In this document: in pieces, positions 34,111-45,332 of the stretch
Layout: each line of letters begins with the position of its first letter
How positions within the stretch are numbered: position 1 is the stretch's first letter
Program-made: the position numbers and the translations under genes
Assembly (NCBI GenBank): GCA_003290165.1
Contig: QNQO01010727.1
Span: 1 to 64,000, forward strand
From: Berberis thunbergii
Taxonomy: Eukaryota > Streptophyta > Magnoliopsida > Ranunculales > Berberidaceae
Reading direction: 5' to 3'
Length of the DNA: 64,000 nt
Notes under the pieces: generated by a model
Database searches by the model: none
Seen by the model: only the letters and a program-made list of their open reading frames with translations
Told to the model about the DNA's origin: nothing

Positions 34111-34458
34111 TGTTAGGAATGAATTTGACAAAAAAAAAAGTTGAAGAAGATAGGATTGATCTTCAATTTTCGATGCCTTTCTTCTAGATTGAATTACTTA
34201 AATAGCTTAATACAAAACACATAATTAACTTAACATGGAATTAAGAAAGCATTTCTCTACCTCTCTAAGTGGCTTACAATACGAAGGCTACGTGAGCACT
34301 TGCATGGCCCTGTAGCATGCATGCACACAACTAACTTAACATGGAAATAGGAAAACATTTCTCCATCTCTCTGAGTGGCTTACAATACGTGGGCTACGTG
34401 ACTCATATGTGGGCTATGTGAGCACTTGCATGGCCCTGTAGCATGCATGCACATAACA
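34111..34458 (-). mobile_element. 5' LTR of gypsy retrotransposon 1
   Basis: Starts TGTTAGGAAT next to the primer-binding site and ends ...CATAACA, giving about 348 bp with TG...CA-type ends. It contains an internal direct duplication of ~110 bp (about 34226-34331 and 34332-34456, sharing TAACTTAACATGG and GCATGGCCCTGTAGCATGC). No partner LTR is in the window. To its right begins intron 2-like sequence of WRC pseudogene c. Confidence 0.7.
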
Positions 34459-34647
34459 AAATCATTTCATAATACTTGTGGAGTTGTTCCGTATTAGGGT
34501 TTACAGTCAATTTCGATAATTTTGAAATAGTTCCAATAATCAGACTTTGGTGAAGTTTACTGATATTTGTTTATAGTCTATTTTTTGTTATAGAAAGTTG
34601 TAAGATTGTATATGAGGTTTAAGAAGAAGCTATTACTTGTTGAGCAG

Positions 34648-35186
34648 TATTATTGTTTCGCTGAAGAAACAATGTGAAGTTGAAGTGAAGATGGAGAAGG
34701 TGAAAGAAGAACCGGTAGAAGAAGATGGTGATTGGAAATTTTCGTCTTTGTTGAATGAACTTGACAATGATAAGAACAAGAAGAAGAGGAATGGAGTAGT
34801 TAAGAGGGAATTTGAGAAGTGGCGGGAAGGGATGGCAATGTAAGAAAGAGAAGAAAGAAGTTATTCATTTTGCCAGTATCATTTGAACAAACTCAAATCC
34901 TACAATGAAAAAGCCGATTCACCGGAGTATTATTATTATTCAGGGTTTGGTCTGTTGTGGGGGAGAAAAAAAGCAATAGGAAGTCAAGAAAAATTGTGAA
35001 GAAAGGGGAAATAGTGAAATTATTGGTGATGGTGGTTAAGATTCTCAAAATAGTTTATGTCGATGATTAAATTGAAGATGTTTTTTCATGGCTACTGATG
35101 ATGATGACGATAATGGTGCTACTGATGGTAGTACGAAGAGATGTACGAAGCCTATCAAAGCGCGCTCACGTAAATCTCTTCTTTGA
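34648..35186 (+). pseudogene. WRC-domain pseudogene, copy c
   Basis: Starts after an acceptor GTTGAGCAG with the same phase as exon 3 of copy a (SIIVSLKKQCEVEVK against SIGLSKKQCKEEVKK). The WRC region is scattered over three frames: GKGWQCKKEK in one, SYSFCQYHLNKLK in another. It then has EYYYYSGFGLLWGRKK and, after more shifts, KPIKARSRKSLL before TGA at 35184-35186. Exons 1 and 2 are absent; the gypsy LTR lies where they would be. At least two frameshifts disable the zinc motif. Confidence 0.8.
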
Positions 35187-37860
35187 AATCTAATATCATC
35201 TGTGTTTCATTGTACCATTGTAGTATCATGAAGATAATTATCAGTTTTTGTTAAAGTTATAGGGTTGCTCGTTTTGCCAATCAGGGAGATGTGGCGTGAT
35301 CTTGAAAGAATAATGAACTTTCCAAAGTGTTTATATGTATCTCGAAGTTGTAAAATACCTTATCTAACAATGCTACATTATTCTGATTGCAAAACCTAAT
35401 TTCCTAACCTTAGTCTAATTACTGTGTCTATTATGCAACCGTTGAAAACTCTGTTAATACAATTTGAGCTTCTAGCTGAATTTTAAAATCAAACACTTAG
35501 ATAATGATATCTGCTTAGTCACTGTCAGTAGTGCAGTTTATATGGGCCGATATAGAAGCCCAATCCAACTCTTGACAGGCTTTTTTGGGCCTTGCTTGGG
35601 TTAAAATTTTCAGACTTCCTACTTGAATGGGCTTGCCCAACAGGTTCATTAAACTCTTTGCTTAACATCAAATTGCTATCATAATATGCTGAATAAGAAA
35701 TCACTCTTGAGGTTTCAGGTAAAAAATATTGCAATCAGAGCGTTGTGGCATGATCTTAAAAGAATAATGAAATTTTCAAAGTGTTTATGTATCTCAAAGT
35801 TTTTAAAAACTTCTCTAATGATGTCATATCATCCTAGTTGTCAAACCTGACTAGTCTCACTCCTCCCTGTTAGTTGAATTTGAAAAAAAAAATTAAGCGC
35901 AAGAAAAAAAACAGAAAGATTTGCCAAACAACTTGGAGAGCATCTCGAACGGGAAACACCAAAGTGAAGGGATTTCGGTTATTTAGGGGAGCAAAGACAC
36001 TTCAACCCGAAACCCCAAACCATATACATGTTTCAAAGTATTGCGACTATAAACAGCTTTAAGAAATGTGGAAACAAATTGAAGTAGAACAATGACATGT
36101 TATTGGAATGCGTCTCAACGACAAGTAAACCGAACAATAAACTGAGGAAAAGATAAATGATTAGAAATACATCTACAAATTTGGTGTAATTTTAACTATA
36201 CTTTCCATCCTAAGAAGTGGAACTGGAATATATATTTTTCAAATGAACTATAGATGTTTCCTTCATTTAGACTCTTGCCATCAATGCCATGTTAAGGAAC
36301 TGTTATTAGGCTTCTGTGGTTAGTTATTTGATTACTTCGTTGTTATTGTGACATAAGCAATTCGTGCATTATCTTTCAATTCTTGTTTATTTTCAGTTTT
36401 AATTCTATCATATTGTTTTATTGACTTTCGGTCTTTTCTGTCTAACTTATAATACACGCAAAATCACATGTAAGTCGGCATAAATCAACCATCAACTATA
36501 TTATTATTACAACTAAATGTATTATAAATCCCTTCACTATGTAAGCACGTCGTAATTCATAGTACTGGTTCATCCAACCACGCATTCATGATCACTGAAA
36601 TGTTACATAAACTATAACCACACTTAGTTTTACATTTTTACCCATTCTCTTTAGAGATGAAATGTTACATAAACTAAAACCACACTTAGTTTTAAAAGTA
36701 TTTCACCCCGCACATGATCACATCGTATTTCATCCTATATTTTTTTTAATCAAACATAATATTCATAAGTACCCCTCCTACTACTAGATGATTAACTAGC
36801 CAACACTTTTAATCCCAAACTTTCCGGTCAACCCCAAGATTACCCACTTGCTTGATCAATGCAAATCAATTTTTGGATACCATCCTATGATTTATTCAAT
36901 CACACATGACACAATCACCAAATATAAATGCTAACCAATCAATCGGATTGACCGACATGATCCATGTTTTTTCTTATCTACATGATCCATATTTGATGAG
37001 ACTTTCGCCAACCTTTAGGCCTTACTAACCCATCACAAGTTTACACCCACCTAATATAAACAACCACATCCTAAACAATCCCATGTCATCAACATCAAGT
37101 TATGGGATAACTTGGAGATCACCTAAATAATAATCCCCTTGATTTAGATGCAAAAGAAAATTCAAAAACTAAACAAGATATTATTATTGCTGCCATTAAG
37201 TGGTGCTCATTGACAGTGAATCCAATCTCTCTAGTATGTGTGTTCATTCATGCATTTACATGCTTGACAACTGCAACCCAAACACCAACACCTACCTATT
37301 GGTGTTGCTTTACTCAACCTAGATAGATATAGTCCATGTTTTGTCATTAAAAAATGATTGATAATACAGAACCATGACAACTCAAATCCATGACTTAATC
37401 TATATCTCTCATCACACCACCCACAAGAGTACAGTAGATCCGCAAGAAATCTACAGTAAACCCTTTGAAAAAATCGCCCAACTTTAGTTAACAAACAGCA
37501 AAACCTAAAAAGACAAGTAACTAATACACAAATACACACCTCACTAAACTCTCTCCACCTCTTCTTCCATTCCATCTGTTTTTCATCCCCACAAGCAATC
37601 AAAACTTACTTAGCTTTTCATTCAAGCATTTCCTCAAACAGGTCCACTTTCCCTATTTATGAATCAGAAGAAATTGAAATCTAATCCATGCAACCAAACA
37701 CCCACTTTATTTTTACTCTATTTACTGTCTTACCCTTTTTGTTCAATAGAGGAAAAGAACATCAACAAGAACCAAAAAAAACTAGAATAAAATTATCACT
37801 AAAAATTACAAAAAAAAAAAAAAAAAAAAAACAAAACAAAGATAGATAGTAGTTTATCAA
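35187..37860. other. Intergenic DNA with a repeated ~120-bp segment
   Basis: Segments at 35275-35420 and 35728-35850 are diverged direct repeats (TGGCGTGATCTTGAAAGAAT / TGGCATGATCTTAAAAGAAT). A relative in reverse orientation lies at 6722-6790. Another direct repeat (AAATGTTACATAAACT) occurs at about 36597 and 36660. The cysteine-rich minus-strand frame at 37231-37602 lies about 280 bases beyond the SCL8 stop and is more likely 3' UTR or intergenic sequence than a gene. Confidence 0.5.
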
Positions 37861-37880
37861 ATTGAAAATAAAAATTTATT

Positions 37881-39764
37881 TCAACGCCAAGCGGATGCGA
37901 CGGTGAGAACTCGACCCATCCATCCGAAGCAGATCCCTCCGGTTTCCTCCTTGACACTGAACCCAGCGGAGGAGGGGAGTTTAGATCGCAATGGCTCGGC
38001 AATGTGTTGACCCAGTGGTCTTGACACGAACCCTGCCATGCCCATACGAGCCCTCCATTTACCAAACATTTCACATCTCTCCACACGATCCTTACCTTCG
38101 CAAGCTACCGAATTAGCCATCTTACGACCCAAACACTCCTCGATCCTGACCCGCTCCGCCGCATCCCGACTCCTAGTCACATCGAGCGAGTTGAACAGGG
38201 AAAGATAATAAGAACTCAACTCAGTAACTCGGGCAACAAACGGGGCTGTGTTGCAGTTCATTTCTTGCTCCACCATGGTTACCACACTTGGACTCAATCC
38301 CTTCACCATCCTCAACAGCTCATCTCGCGGATTCTCCAGCGAGACGCTTTCGTCGGGCATTTTGTATAGTTTGTATGCCAAATTCACAACCAATGTCTCG
38401 TTTACTTCGCAGCGAAGCGAGTCACGGTTCAGCTCATGAATTGTTTTGCAAACAACGTTGAATTGGAGGATGACACCAACACGGTCAGCGAGTTTTCGCA
38501 ATCGTTCTCCAACAAATTTCACATCCTCCTTTTTATCAGCAACAGCAGTGATTTTCAGTACACTAGGAGAATTCGGCTCGAATTGACGCTCCGAAATCGC
38601 ATGAATCAGAGTCACGTACTGACTCCCCTGTCCGATATCAAAATCAACAACATGAACATTGCTTTTATTCCCTGATTGTTCTTTGATTGTTTCAAGAATC
38701 GTGAGATTAGCAGCCATGAAACCGAGCTTGAAACAAGGTGAAGCTTCGTAAAGAAGTTGTGTCGCCATTGTATGTTCACTACTAGTTAACCCAATCTTAG
38801 AATTCGAAAGACTCTCAACTGGATTCACCTTTGATTTCAAAGCAGCAATCATGTATGAAGTCAATCTCTGCTCCGGATCTCCTCTCGGATTCGAAACCTG
38901 CTTCAACCGATCAAGATTAGCCACCGCAACATCAATCTTACCTTCAGAAATCGCATTAGCAACCTCGCTCAAAGCCTGCTTGGATGAAATTGACGTCGAG
39001 CTAGTTGGAGAAGAAGATGAAATTGAAGTAGATGAGTTGGAAGAAGTAGGGGAAGGAGAGAAAGGATTCGGATTCGGATTCGGATTGATAAGATTTTGCA
39101 TAGTCTCGCTCCAGTCACTAGTAGTAACCGAAACTGCAGCAGCAGTAGCACCACCACCGGCATCATCCTCGTTGTCATCCAATAACTCCTTTTCTAATTC
39201 TTGTAGCCGATTCCTCATTTTCTTCTCCGGTGAATCTCGTTCTTGATTAGCTGTCGGAACCATCATTTGAAAACTGCTTGAGTTAGGGTTAGGGTTAGGG
39301 TTGAACTGAACTCCTCCAGACCGGAGCTGCTGCAAAGAAGGACTATTGTTGTTGTTAGCACCGGAAGAGAAATCAAACGGCGAAAGAGGAGAGATTGGAG
39401 AGGTTTGATTATACTGGCTCCTCTGCTTCACCGAGCGAAGAAAAGCCGCATGTTGTTGATCAGAAAGTGGACGCTTCGGCACAAAATTGGCTGTTCGAGG
39501 ATGAATCAATGGTTGTGACGACTGAGTTTGCGTCATCAGAGACATATAATCAGGTTGTTGAAGTTGTTGTTGATGTATGATCTGCGACGGGACCGATGAA
39601 GAAGACGAAGATGACCTAAATTGTACCTGAGATGGAATGATATTGTTCATGTTCATCACAGAACCACCAGCAATTCTACTACCACTACCGAAACCACCAC
39701 CGGAAACGTTACCGTAACCAGTGGCGCTATAGAAATCTCCACCACCAGGAAAGCCAGAAGCCAT
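37881..39764 (-). CDS. SCL8: GRAS transcription regulator, SCARECROW-LIKE 8 type
   Basis: An intact, intronless frame of 627 residues, close to the length of known SCL8 proteins. Residues 1-260 are disordered, with Gly, Ser, Gln and Asn-Pro repeats; the conserved RPLSDQQHAAFLRSVKQRSQ block is near 98-117. From about 262 the GRAS domain follows: leucine-rich region I (ALSEVANAISEGKIDVAVA), VHIID-type motif VHVVDFDIGQGSQYV at about 370-384, a PFYRE-type region, and a SAW motif ending ...WMGRVLTVASAWR. GRAS proteins act in the nucleus as transcription co-regulators, mainly through protein contacts. The start at 39764 is the first ATG after an A/G-rich leader. This is the best-preserved complete gene in the window. 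Confidence 0.95.
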   Translation of the reverse strand: MASGFPGGGDFYSATGYGNVSGGGFGSGSRIAGGSVMNMNNIIPSQVQFRSSSSSSSVPSQIIHQQQLQQPDYMSLMTQTQSSQPLIHPRTANFVPKRPLSDQQHAAFLRSVKQRSQYNQTSPISPLSPFDFSSGANNNNSPSLQQLRSGGVQFNPNPNPNSSSFQMMVPTANQERDSPEKKMRNRLQELEKELLDDNEDDAGGGATAAAVSVTTSDWSETMQNLINPNPNPNPFSPSPTSSNSSTSISSSSPTSSTSISSKQALSEVANAISEGKIDVAVANLDRLKQVSNPRGDPEQRLTSYMIAALKSKVNPVESLSNSKIGLTSSEHTMATQLLYEASPCFKLGFMAANLTILETIKEQSGNKSNVHVVDFDIGQGSQYVTLIHAISERQFEPNSPSVLKITAVADKKEDVKFVGERLRKLADRVGVILQFNVVCKTIHELNRDSLRCEVNETLVVNLAYKLYKMPDESVSLENPRDELLRMVKGLSPSVVTMVEQEMNCNTAPFVARVTELSSYYLSLFNSLDVTRSRDAAERVRIEECLGRKMANSVACEGKDRVERCEMFGKWRARMGMAGFVSRPLGQHIAEPLRSKLPSSAGFSVKEETGGICFGWMGRVLTVASAWR

Positions 39765-39960
39765 TGGAGAACAAAATGATTAACTAAACAAATGATGATC
39801 TAAACTCAAGACATTTGAGAGAGAAATTAGAAACAGAGAAAACAAGAAGAGAGAGAGACAGAGAGATTTTCTTTCTTTCCTTCTATCGTGCGTTTCTCTC
39901 TCTCTCAACTGATTCTCTTAATAAAGAGTGAGCGTTCAGATGCATTATATTTGTTTCCTA
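39765..39960 (-). promoter_or_regulatory. 5' leader and proximal promoter of SCL8
   Basis: On the minus strand the segment before the start codon is CT/GA-rich (GAGAGAGACAGAGAG on +, about 39847-39865, and CTCTCTCTC at 39896-39905), as in many plant leaders. A TTATTAAGAG stretch around 39917-39926 could serve as a TATA-like element. Inferred, not proven. Confidence 0.4.
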
Positions 39961-41110
39961 TACTTCCAATAACACGTTACTTACACAATCTACGATTCTA
40001 GTTGTCCAACAAGGGATGTGATTTTTAGAAATATGTCAAAATTTTATGAAATATTTTTTATTTTAAAATTATTGAAATTTTTTTCAATTTTTAATATTAT
40101 TTTAATATGTCATAATATTATTTTAATATAAAAAATTTATTATTTGAATAATTTTTATGTAATATATAGTCAAACTTAACTTATTAATTCAAATTTACTG
40201 CCAAAATTTTGAAATATTTCTTTAAATAAGGAAACCGAATTAATTCGAAAAAAAAAATCACAATTCTTACCAAGATAATAACTTTATTGACACGCGGCAG
40301 ATGAAGAGGTAGGCGGTGAATGGTGTGCAAGTTAAGTAAAATGTACACGGTCATAAAGAAAAGGAGTTTCGACTGTTTCAGTTCCCGGTGAATTAGTTAG
40401 GGTGACCTACAGTAACCGGTGACAAAAAGGTAGTGGGGGTTTTCTTTACGTCTGGTTTCAGAAATTTCGAAACCCGAAAGGTGCTTACGTTGGGAAGCCC
40501 CCACCACTAGATATATTTAAGTTGTAAGTTTTACTATTTTTCAATGACGAAAAGGTCCTTTTACTTTGTCTGAATGAACGACCATTTCTAGAGATGGAAT
40601 CAAATTGAGAGGATAGCTGGAACCTTGGCCTCCATTGGAACACAAAAAGTTTTGTACAAAAAAGTGGAATCTTTGGAGAACAAATTGTTCATGAATCAAT
40701 GGTTGGGATGCCTTGGATCCCTTGATGTGAAATTGGACCAATAGTTGCATGAATTTGATGGCGTTGGTTTTGGTATTTAAAAAAACAATAATTCTTGGTC
40801 GACGGGTTAATCAGCCATTTTTTTTTATCAGATTAATTTTTTTTTACAATTTTACCCTTTTTATATATTATGTTTATTATTGTATTTTAAAAAAAATTGG
40901 TAAAATTGTAAAAATTCAATCCTGAAAAAAAAACAAAAATTGATTGATTGGCCTCGCTGCCCAGTAAAACTGAAGAAAAAAATAAAAAATAAGATATATA
41001 TATATATATATATAAAGAGAAAGAGAATTTGACCTCTTCTTGAATGAAAGAACACCAAATGAAACGGCTTGAATTTGGCCAATGAGAGCTTAATAAAAGA
41101 TCGAAAATTC
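39961..41110. other. AT-rich intergenic DNA
   Basis: No gene is seen. It contains a (TA)n run at about 40993-41014 and many A/T homopolymers; the hydrophobic open frames across it (40861-41120, -) come from the TA repeat. Confidence 0.6.
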
Positions 41111-41114
41111 TTAA

Positions 41115-41240
41115 GTGCATTGGTGTTTAGCTTGGTGATAACCCTCTATTGTTTAGTTTGCTTCGAGATAGGTGCTATCATTATCTCAAGGCAAAATGGA
41201 TGGTGGGAATAGCACCAGACTAACCTCCGATGCACTGTAG
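41115..41240. mobile_element. Small MITE, family M1 (copy 1)
   Basis: Left end AAGTGCATTGGTG and right end GATGCACTGTAGTATTACTC; the inverted termini share (A)GTGCAYTRGT. The right end is the same as that of the element at 63437-63575 (GTGCACTGTAGTATTACTC). It is about 120 bp with no coding capacity. Confidence 0.5.
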
Positions 41241-41371
41241 TATTACTCTATTTAATTAAGAGATGGGTGTATTTGATTAAAGTTTGTTTTGAGTGATATT
41301 TTAGAGCGCGAGGGACGCTACCACCCTCCTCAAAATGAGTGGGGGTGCACATCTCGATCAAAGTAGGTGGT

Positions 41372-41394
41372 GGGGGGGGGGGGGGGGGGGGGGG
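41372..41394 (+). repeat. 23-base homopolymeric G run
   Basis: An uninterrupted G23 preceded by GGTGGT. It is unusual in this AT-rich region and able to form a G-quadruplex. The length in a natural genome is likely polymorphic and could be miscounted in assembly. Confidence 0.95.
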
Positions 41395-43055
41395 TTCCCT
41401 CGCTCCTTGGAAAGGTTGTTGTTTTGAAGAAAATTTGTTGTTTCAACATTCAAATGTTCTTGTTATTGGTCCATGTGTTGTATGGTTGCATATGTGTTAA
41501 TGGTCTTCATTTCTTGCTAAGTATTTGTATCAATATAATTTTGTTATCAATTAATAAAGAGTAAGTCTTGACAGCAAGATCAATCAGTCATTTTTTTGTC
41601 AAGGTTGAATTCTTTTACATTTATACTCATTCTCTTTAAAACACAATCATAAAGAATGATTAAAGATAAAAAAAAACCTCAATCTTAATAAAAAAAATGA
41701 CTGATATCCCTCACTCTCTAGAATTGTGGATTAATAAAATAAAGACAAATAAGGGTTAATATTATATGATCTTTGAAGCGGAGCTCTCCAATAATGTACT
41801 AAGTAAGGCATTTGAGCAAGTCTATGGTGTCTGGTGTTTCTATTTCGAGGTAAATGAACGATGCTTGGTAGTCATCAAATACAACACCAAATAAGCTACC
41901 AATGCACTAATGTTTCCTCTTAGACTTTATATTTTGATCTCGTGAGTGGTTCTAGCCTGGGTGGAAAAGCTTTCATCTCGAGTACTCCATGTGGAGTTGG
42001 TGTAGTTTGAATAACACTTGGACCTCGACATTTTAGATCAGACTTCAACATTGTCAATACAAAAACTTACAACATGTGCGAACCACGTAATACCATATAA
42101 AGTCTAGGTTGTGCTTAATTTAGCATATATTTTAATCTAAAATAATAATAAAAATAATTACAAAAAGAAGTGTGAAAGAATTTTCTACCTTAAGCTTGAA
42201 GATGATCATGTATTCCGATATATTATTTTTCTCATAAAGAAAATCACAATTTATATAAAATGAAGAGGATACTCATCTTCCTCTGTTTATCATCTCAATT
42301 TTCACTATTGATAGTTTATTATAATGTTTTTTAACCAAACACACCCTTAAAATAATAACAACAAACGAAAAATTCGAACCCAACCCTTTGTCTTTTATTT
42401 TATTAAATTTTTTTAATTTATTAAAAGCCTCTAGCCAATAATATTAGATAATACGATTACATGATTGATGTTTAACAGTAGTAGCTAAATTATGAGCCTC
42501 AAAATTGAAGTCTCGGAAAATAAATTTACAAACGCATTATTTGTATTGTTCTAAAAATCTTCAAATATTCAAAAGAAATGGACGTCACATTCAACACATG
42601 CCCGCAATTGTCTGGGCCATGATCCTCCTATTAAATAGCATGAAGTATCCCGAAATCCCCGAAGAGAACCTAACCCTTTGTCATCCATAATAAAATTCAC
42701 ATTTTGCATTTGTTTTTTTAAAAGTATTTATATTAAGATATGCATTAAACACCAAAGAAAAGTAAATTTACTCATTGACCTTGACATCAAAGTCAAACAT
42801 CAGTTGACCATAATGTGACTATTATGAAAGTCCCCCAATTGTCGTTTGACCCAAACAATACAAACTGAATGCAACGGTCAAGAGAAATTCTTTGGACAAA
42901 AACAGTTCAGGAATCTGGTGAGCTGTCAATTTGCTGATTCGGTTAGGGTGAAAATTCTGGTTTAGATGAAAACTACAATCCTTTTCATTTTCTATTATAA
43001 GAATTTGGTTTGGGCGAAATTTTTTCTTCTTCGTATTAATTTCTTATGTTGGTCA
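41395..43055. other. AT-rich intergenic DNA
   Basis: No gene is recognised. The segment at about 41815-41930 (TATGGTGTCTGGTG...GCTACCAATGCACTAAT) has loose similarity to MITE family M1. Confidence 0.5.
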
Positions 43056-43059
43056 ATGT

Positions 43060-43420
43060 TGCAGATGATCTTAACTAAAGATAGGTTAAAAATAGAGGAT
43101 TTCATACAGAAAGTCTCTATTTACTTTGTAAAAGTAATGAGAATGACGAAACGTTTAATCACTTGATGTTTCATTAGAGACTTTTCAAATTTAGTTGGAG
43201 TAATTTATTGTCAAAATTTGTTATTTTTAGGTTTTATTTTTTATTGATTAAGTTGGCAATCTCAAGCTAATCCATCATAACGCGTGGAGTGGTTATGGCG
43301 TATGGTTCCTCACATGGTATATGTGAAAAGAGAAAAAACATAAAGTTTTTTTTTTTTTTTAAGGTTCAACAATTTGCGGGATCGACGTCACCGAACTGTC
43401 TAAGGACCTTTTCGTCTTTG
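43060..43420 (+). pseudogene. LINE ORF2 tail fragment 1
   Basis: One frame reads LWRMVPHMVYVKREKT, matching the L-W--VPH-V-W---ERN pattern at the C-terminus of plant LINE ORF2. The segment 43130-43340 is also homologous to 47345-47560, which has a better preserved motif. Confidence 0.5.
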
Positions 43421-44149
43421 GCTCCGTAGAAATAAAGGTGCAACTTCTTTAAAATAAATGAAATGAAGAAGAGAATGAATCAGTTTCATTTCATCTCATA
43501 AAAAATTAAAAAGTTATAAACACTCGGTTGCGTGAAGGAATAAAATGAGGAGGAATTGGTTAGCAACCGAACCCATTGGCACCCACCCTTTTCCTTTCCA
43601 TTTAATATAGCAATTAAGCTATTCTCTATGGCCCCATCCATTCACCATATGTCGCGAAACCACATTTTTAGATATTTATATTTTAGAAATATCTGATCAA
43701 CTCAGCTGTAATTGGTGAAATACTATTTATATGAACGTAGAGATGTATTATATGGGTATTCGATGTGAGTAATTCGTATTGCCTACATTGTAATAAGATT
43801 TGTTGATAAGGGCAATGATCGTAAGACATCAACGAACGCGAACCTCTTTGGCATGATGTAATTATTTGTTAAATTGGATGAAAATCAGCTAAATATTTTA
43901 GAATATTGTTAAAGGAACATTCATATTCGTCTAGGTAGTCCTCCAATTAAAGGACTTTATTGTACCTAATATTATTCTGGAATTTTGCATTTATAATGAA
44001 ATTATTTTGTTTTTAAATGATACAATTCAATGAATTGTATGGTGGCCAAGAGGAATTGATTCTAATTCCGTTCTAAAATGTTGGTCCTACTTAGCACTAT
44101 TAGAAATTTGGTATCTTAGTTAATCTACGGAGAAAAACCTAAACTTTTT
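43421..44149. other. AT-rich intergenic DNA
   Basis: Nothing coding or repetitive is recognised. Confidence 0.5.
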
Positions 44150-44446
44150 CACTACACCAAATTAACATTTTTGTAATAACTCTTAAAATAGTATCATTTT
44201 TTAGATGTTACAATCCACCAAACAATTTTAAATCAAAACTAAATTTTATCAAAAAATGAAAAACAATAACACAAAAAAAAGATACAATAAATTGGATCAC
44301 CATAAATAGTATTACTTTTATAATCATATTCTTCATGGTGATACAATTATTGTATATAAAAATATGTAAAATTGTTAGATGTATTGTTACAATTCAAAAT
44401 GATATTATTTTAAGAGTTGTTATAAAAATGTCAATTTAATGTAGTA
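44150..44446. mobile_element. CACTA-like MITE
   Basis: Starts CACTACACCAAATTAACATT and ends with the near-complement ...AATGTCAATTTAATGTAGTA; the inverted termini are ~40 bp (both arms include TAACTCTTAAAATA or its complement). The CACTA terminus suggests the CMC/CACTA superfamily. No matching 3-bp target duplication is seen, and the terminal base of the right end is changed. Confidence 0.6.
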
Positions 44447-45133
44447 TCCGCCCATCTATCTCAGCTAAGATCTAATTATTTATTTTCTATTTTCCAAATA
44501 TAACAGACCAAATACGAAAAATGTGGGACAAACTATAATGGGTAAATTTGTCACTTTAAGCTATAAAGTATACATAGAATTGTCTGGAACAGATAAAAAC
44601 TTTTTTGGACTTTTCTTTTCTTTTCTGTGAAAAGGTAAAAAGTTGGGTGAATGGGTTGCGTGGCTAATCCGAATCTGGGCATTTCGTCATTTTCTTAATC
44701 TCATGAGGGTAAATTTGGAATGGGGAAAGTTTGTTTGGCAAGTTAAAACTTGACGACGTAATGAACTTGTACTTTTGCCTTGTCAGACCATTGAAAAGCT
44801 AACGCATGTACAACACGCACTCCGGGATATAATGAACTTCAAATGTATACTTTGATCAAATTGTCAAATTGCGTGGCAAAATTTGGGAGGTGGTATCATT
44901 CGTCTAAGCTTTAACCATTATTGAGCTGTCATGTTATTGACTTTTCAACACACTTATATAAAATGTCCGCGCATATTTGCACCCAAAACATTATTTTTAC
45001 CATTTTTGTTTTTAATGTATTCCAAGGAAATTTGACAATACGAATATCTATATTGGCACCAAATTCCCATAACCTAAACCCACCCGACAAAACTCTTATT
45101 ATATCCAATCCAATCACAACATTAATATGAAAT
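44447..45133. other. AT-rich intergenic DNA
   Basis: Small open frames on both strands between 44921 and 45130 overlap and show no family features. Confidence 0.5.
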
Positions 45134-45323
45134 GAGGAATTCTAGGTGTCGAGGAAACCAGCAAGGAAATGAGCGAGGGGAGGGAGGTGGTGGGGTGGAA
45201 ATCGTTCATTTCTCTCAAAATACGTATCATATTTTTTTAATACATGCATTTCGAAAAAGATGAACTATTTCCACCCCGTCACTTCCCTCCCCTCGCTCAT
45301 TTCTTCGACACCTAGAATTTCTC
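45134..45323. mobile_element. Mutator-like MITE, family M2 (copy 1)
   Basis: A 190-bp element with ends GAGGAATTCTAGGTGTCGA and TCGACACCTAGAATTTCTC. It is flanked by a perfect 9-bp direct repeat, ATATGAAAT (45125-45133 and 45324-45332). The inner parts are also complementary (GGGGAGGGAGGT... and ...CCCTCCCCTCGC). A 9-bp duplication points to the Mutator superfamily. Confidence 0.8.
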
Positions 45324-45332
45324 ATATGAAAT

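Noticed and set aside
37231..37602. 123-codon Cys-rich minus-strand frame downstream of SCL8
   Set aside because: No recognised domain or signal peptide pattern, composition like the AT-rich flank; more likely 3' UTR or intergenic.
39285..39303. Telomere-like TTAGGG repeats
   Set aside because: They encode Asn-Pro repeats in the SCL8 N-terminus; the plant telomere unit is TTTAGGG and the array is only three units.
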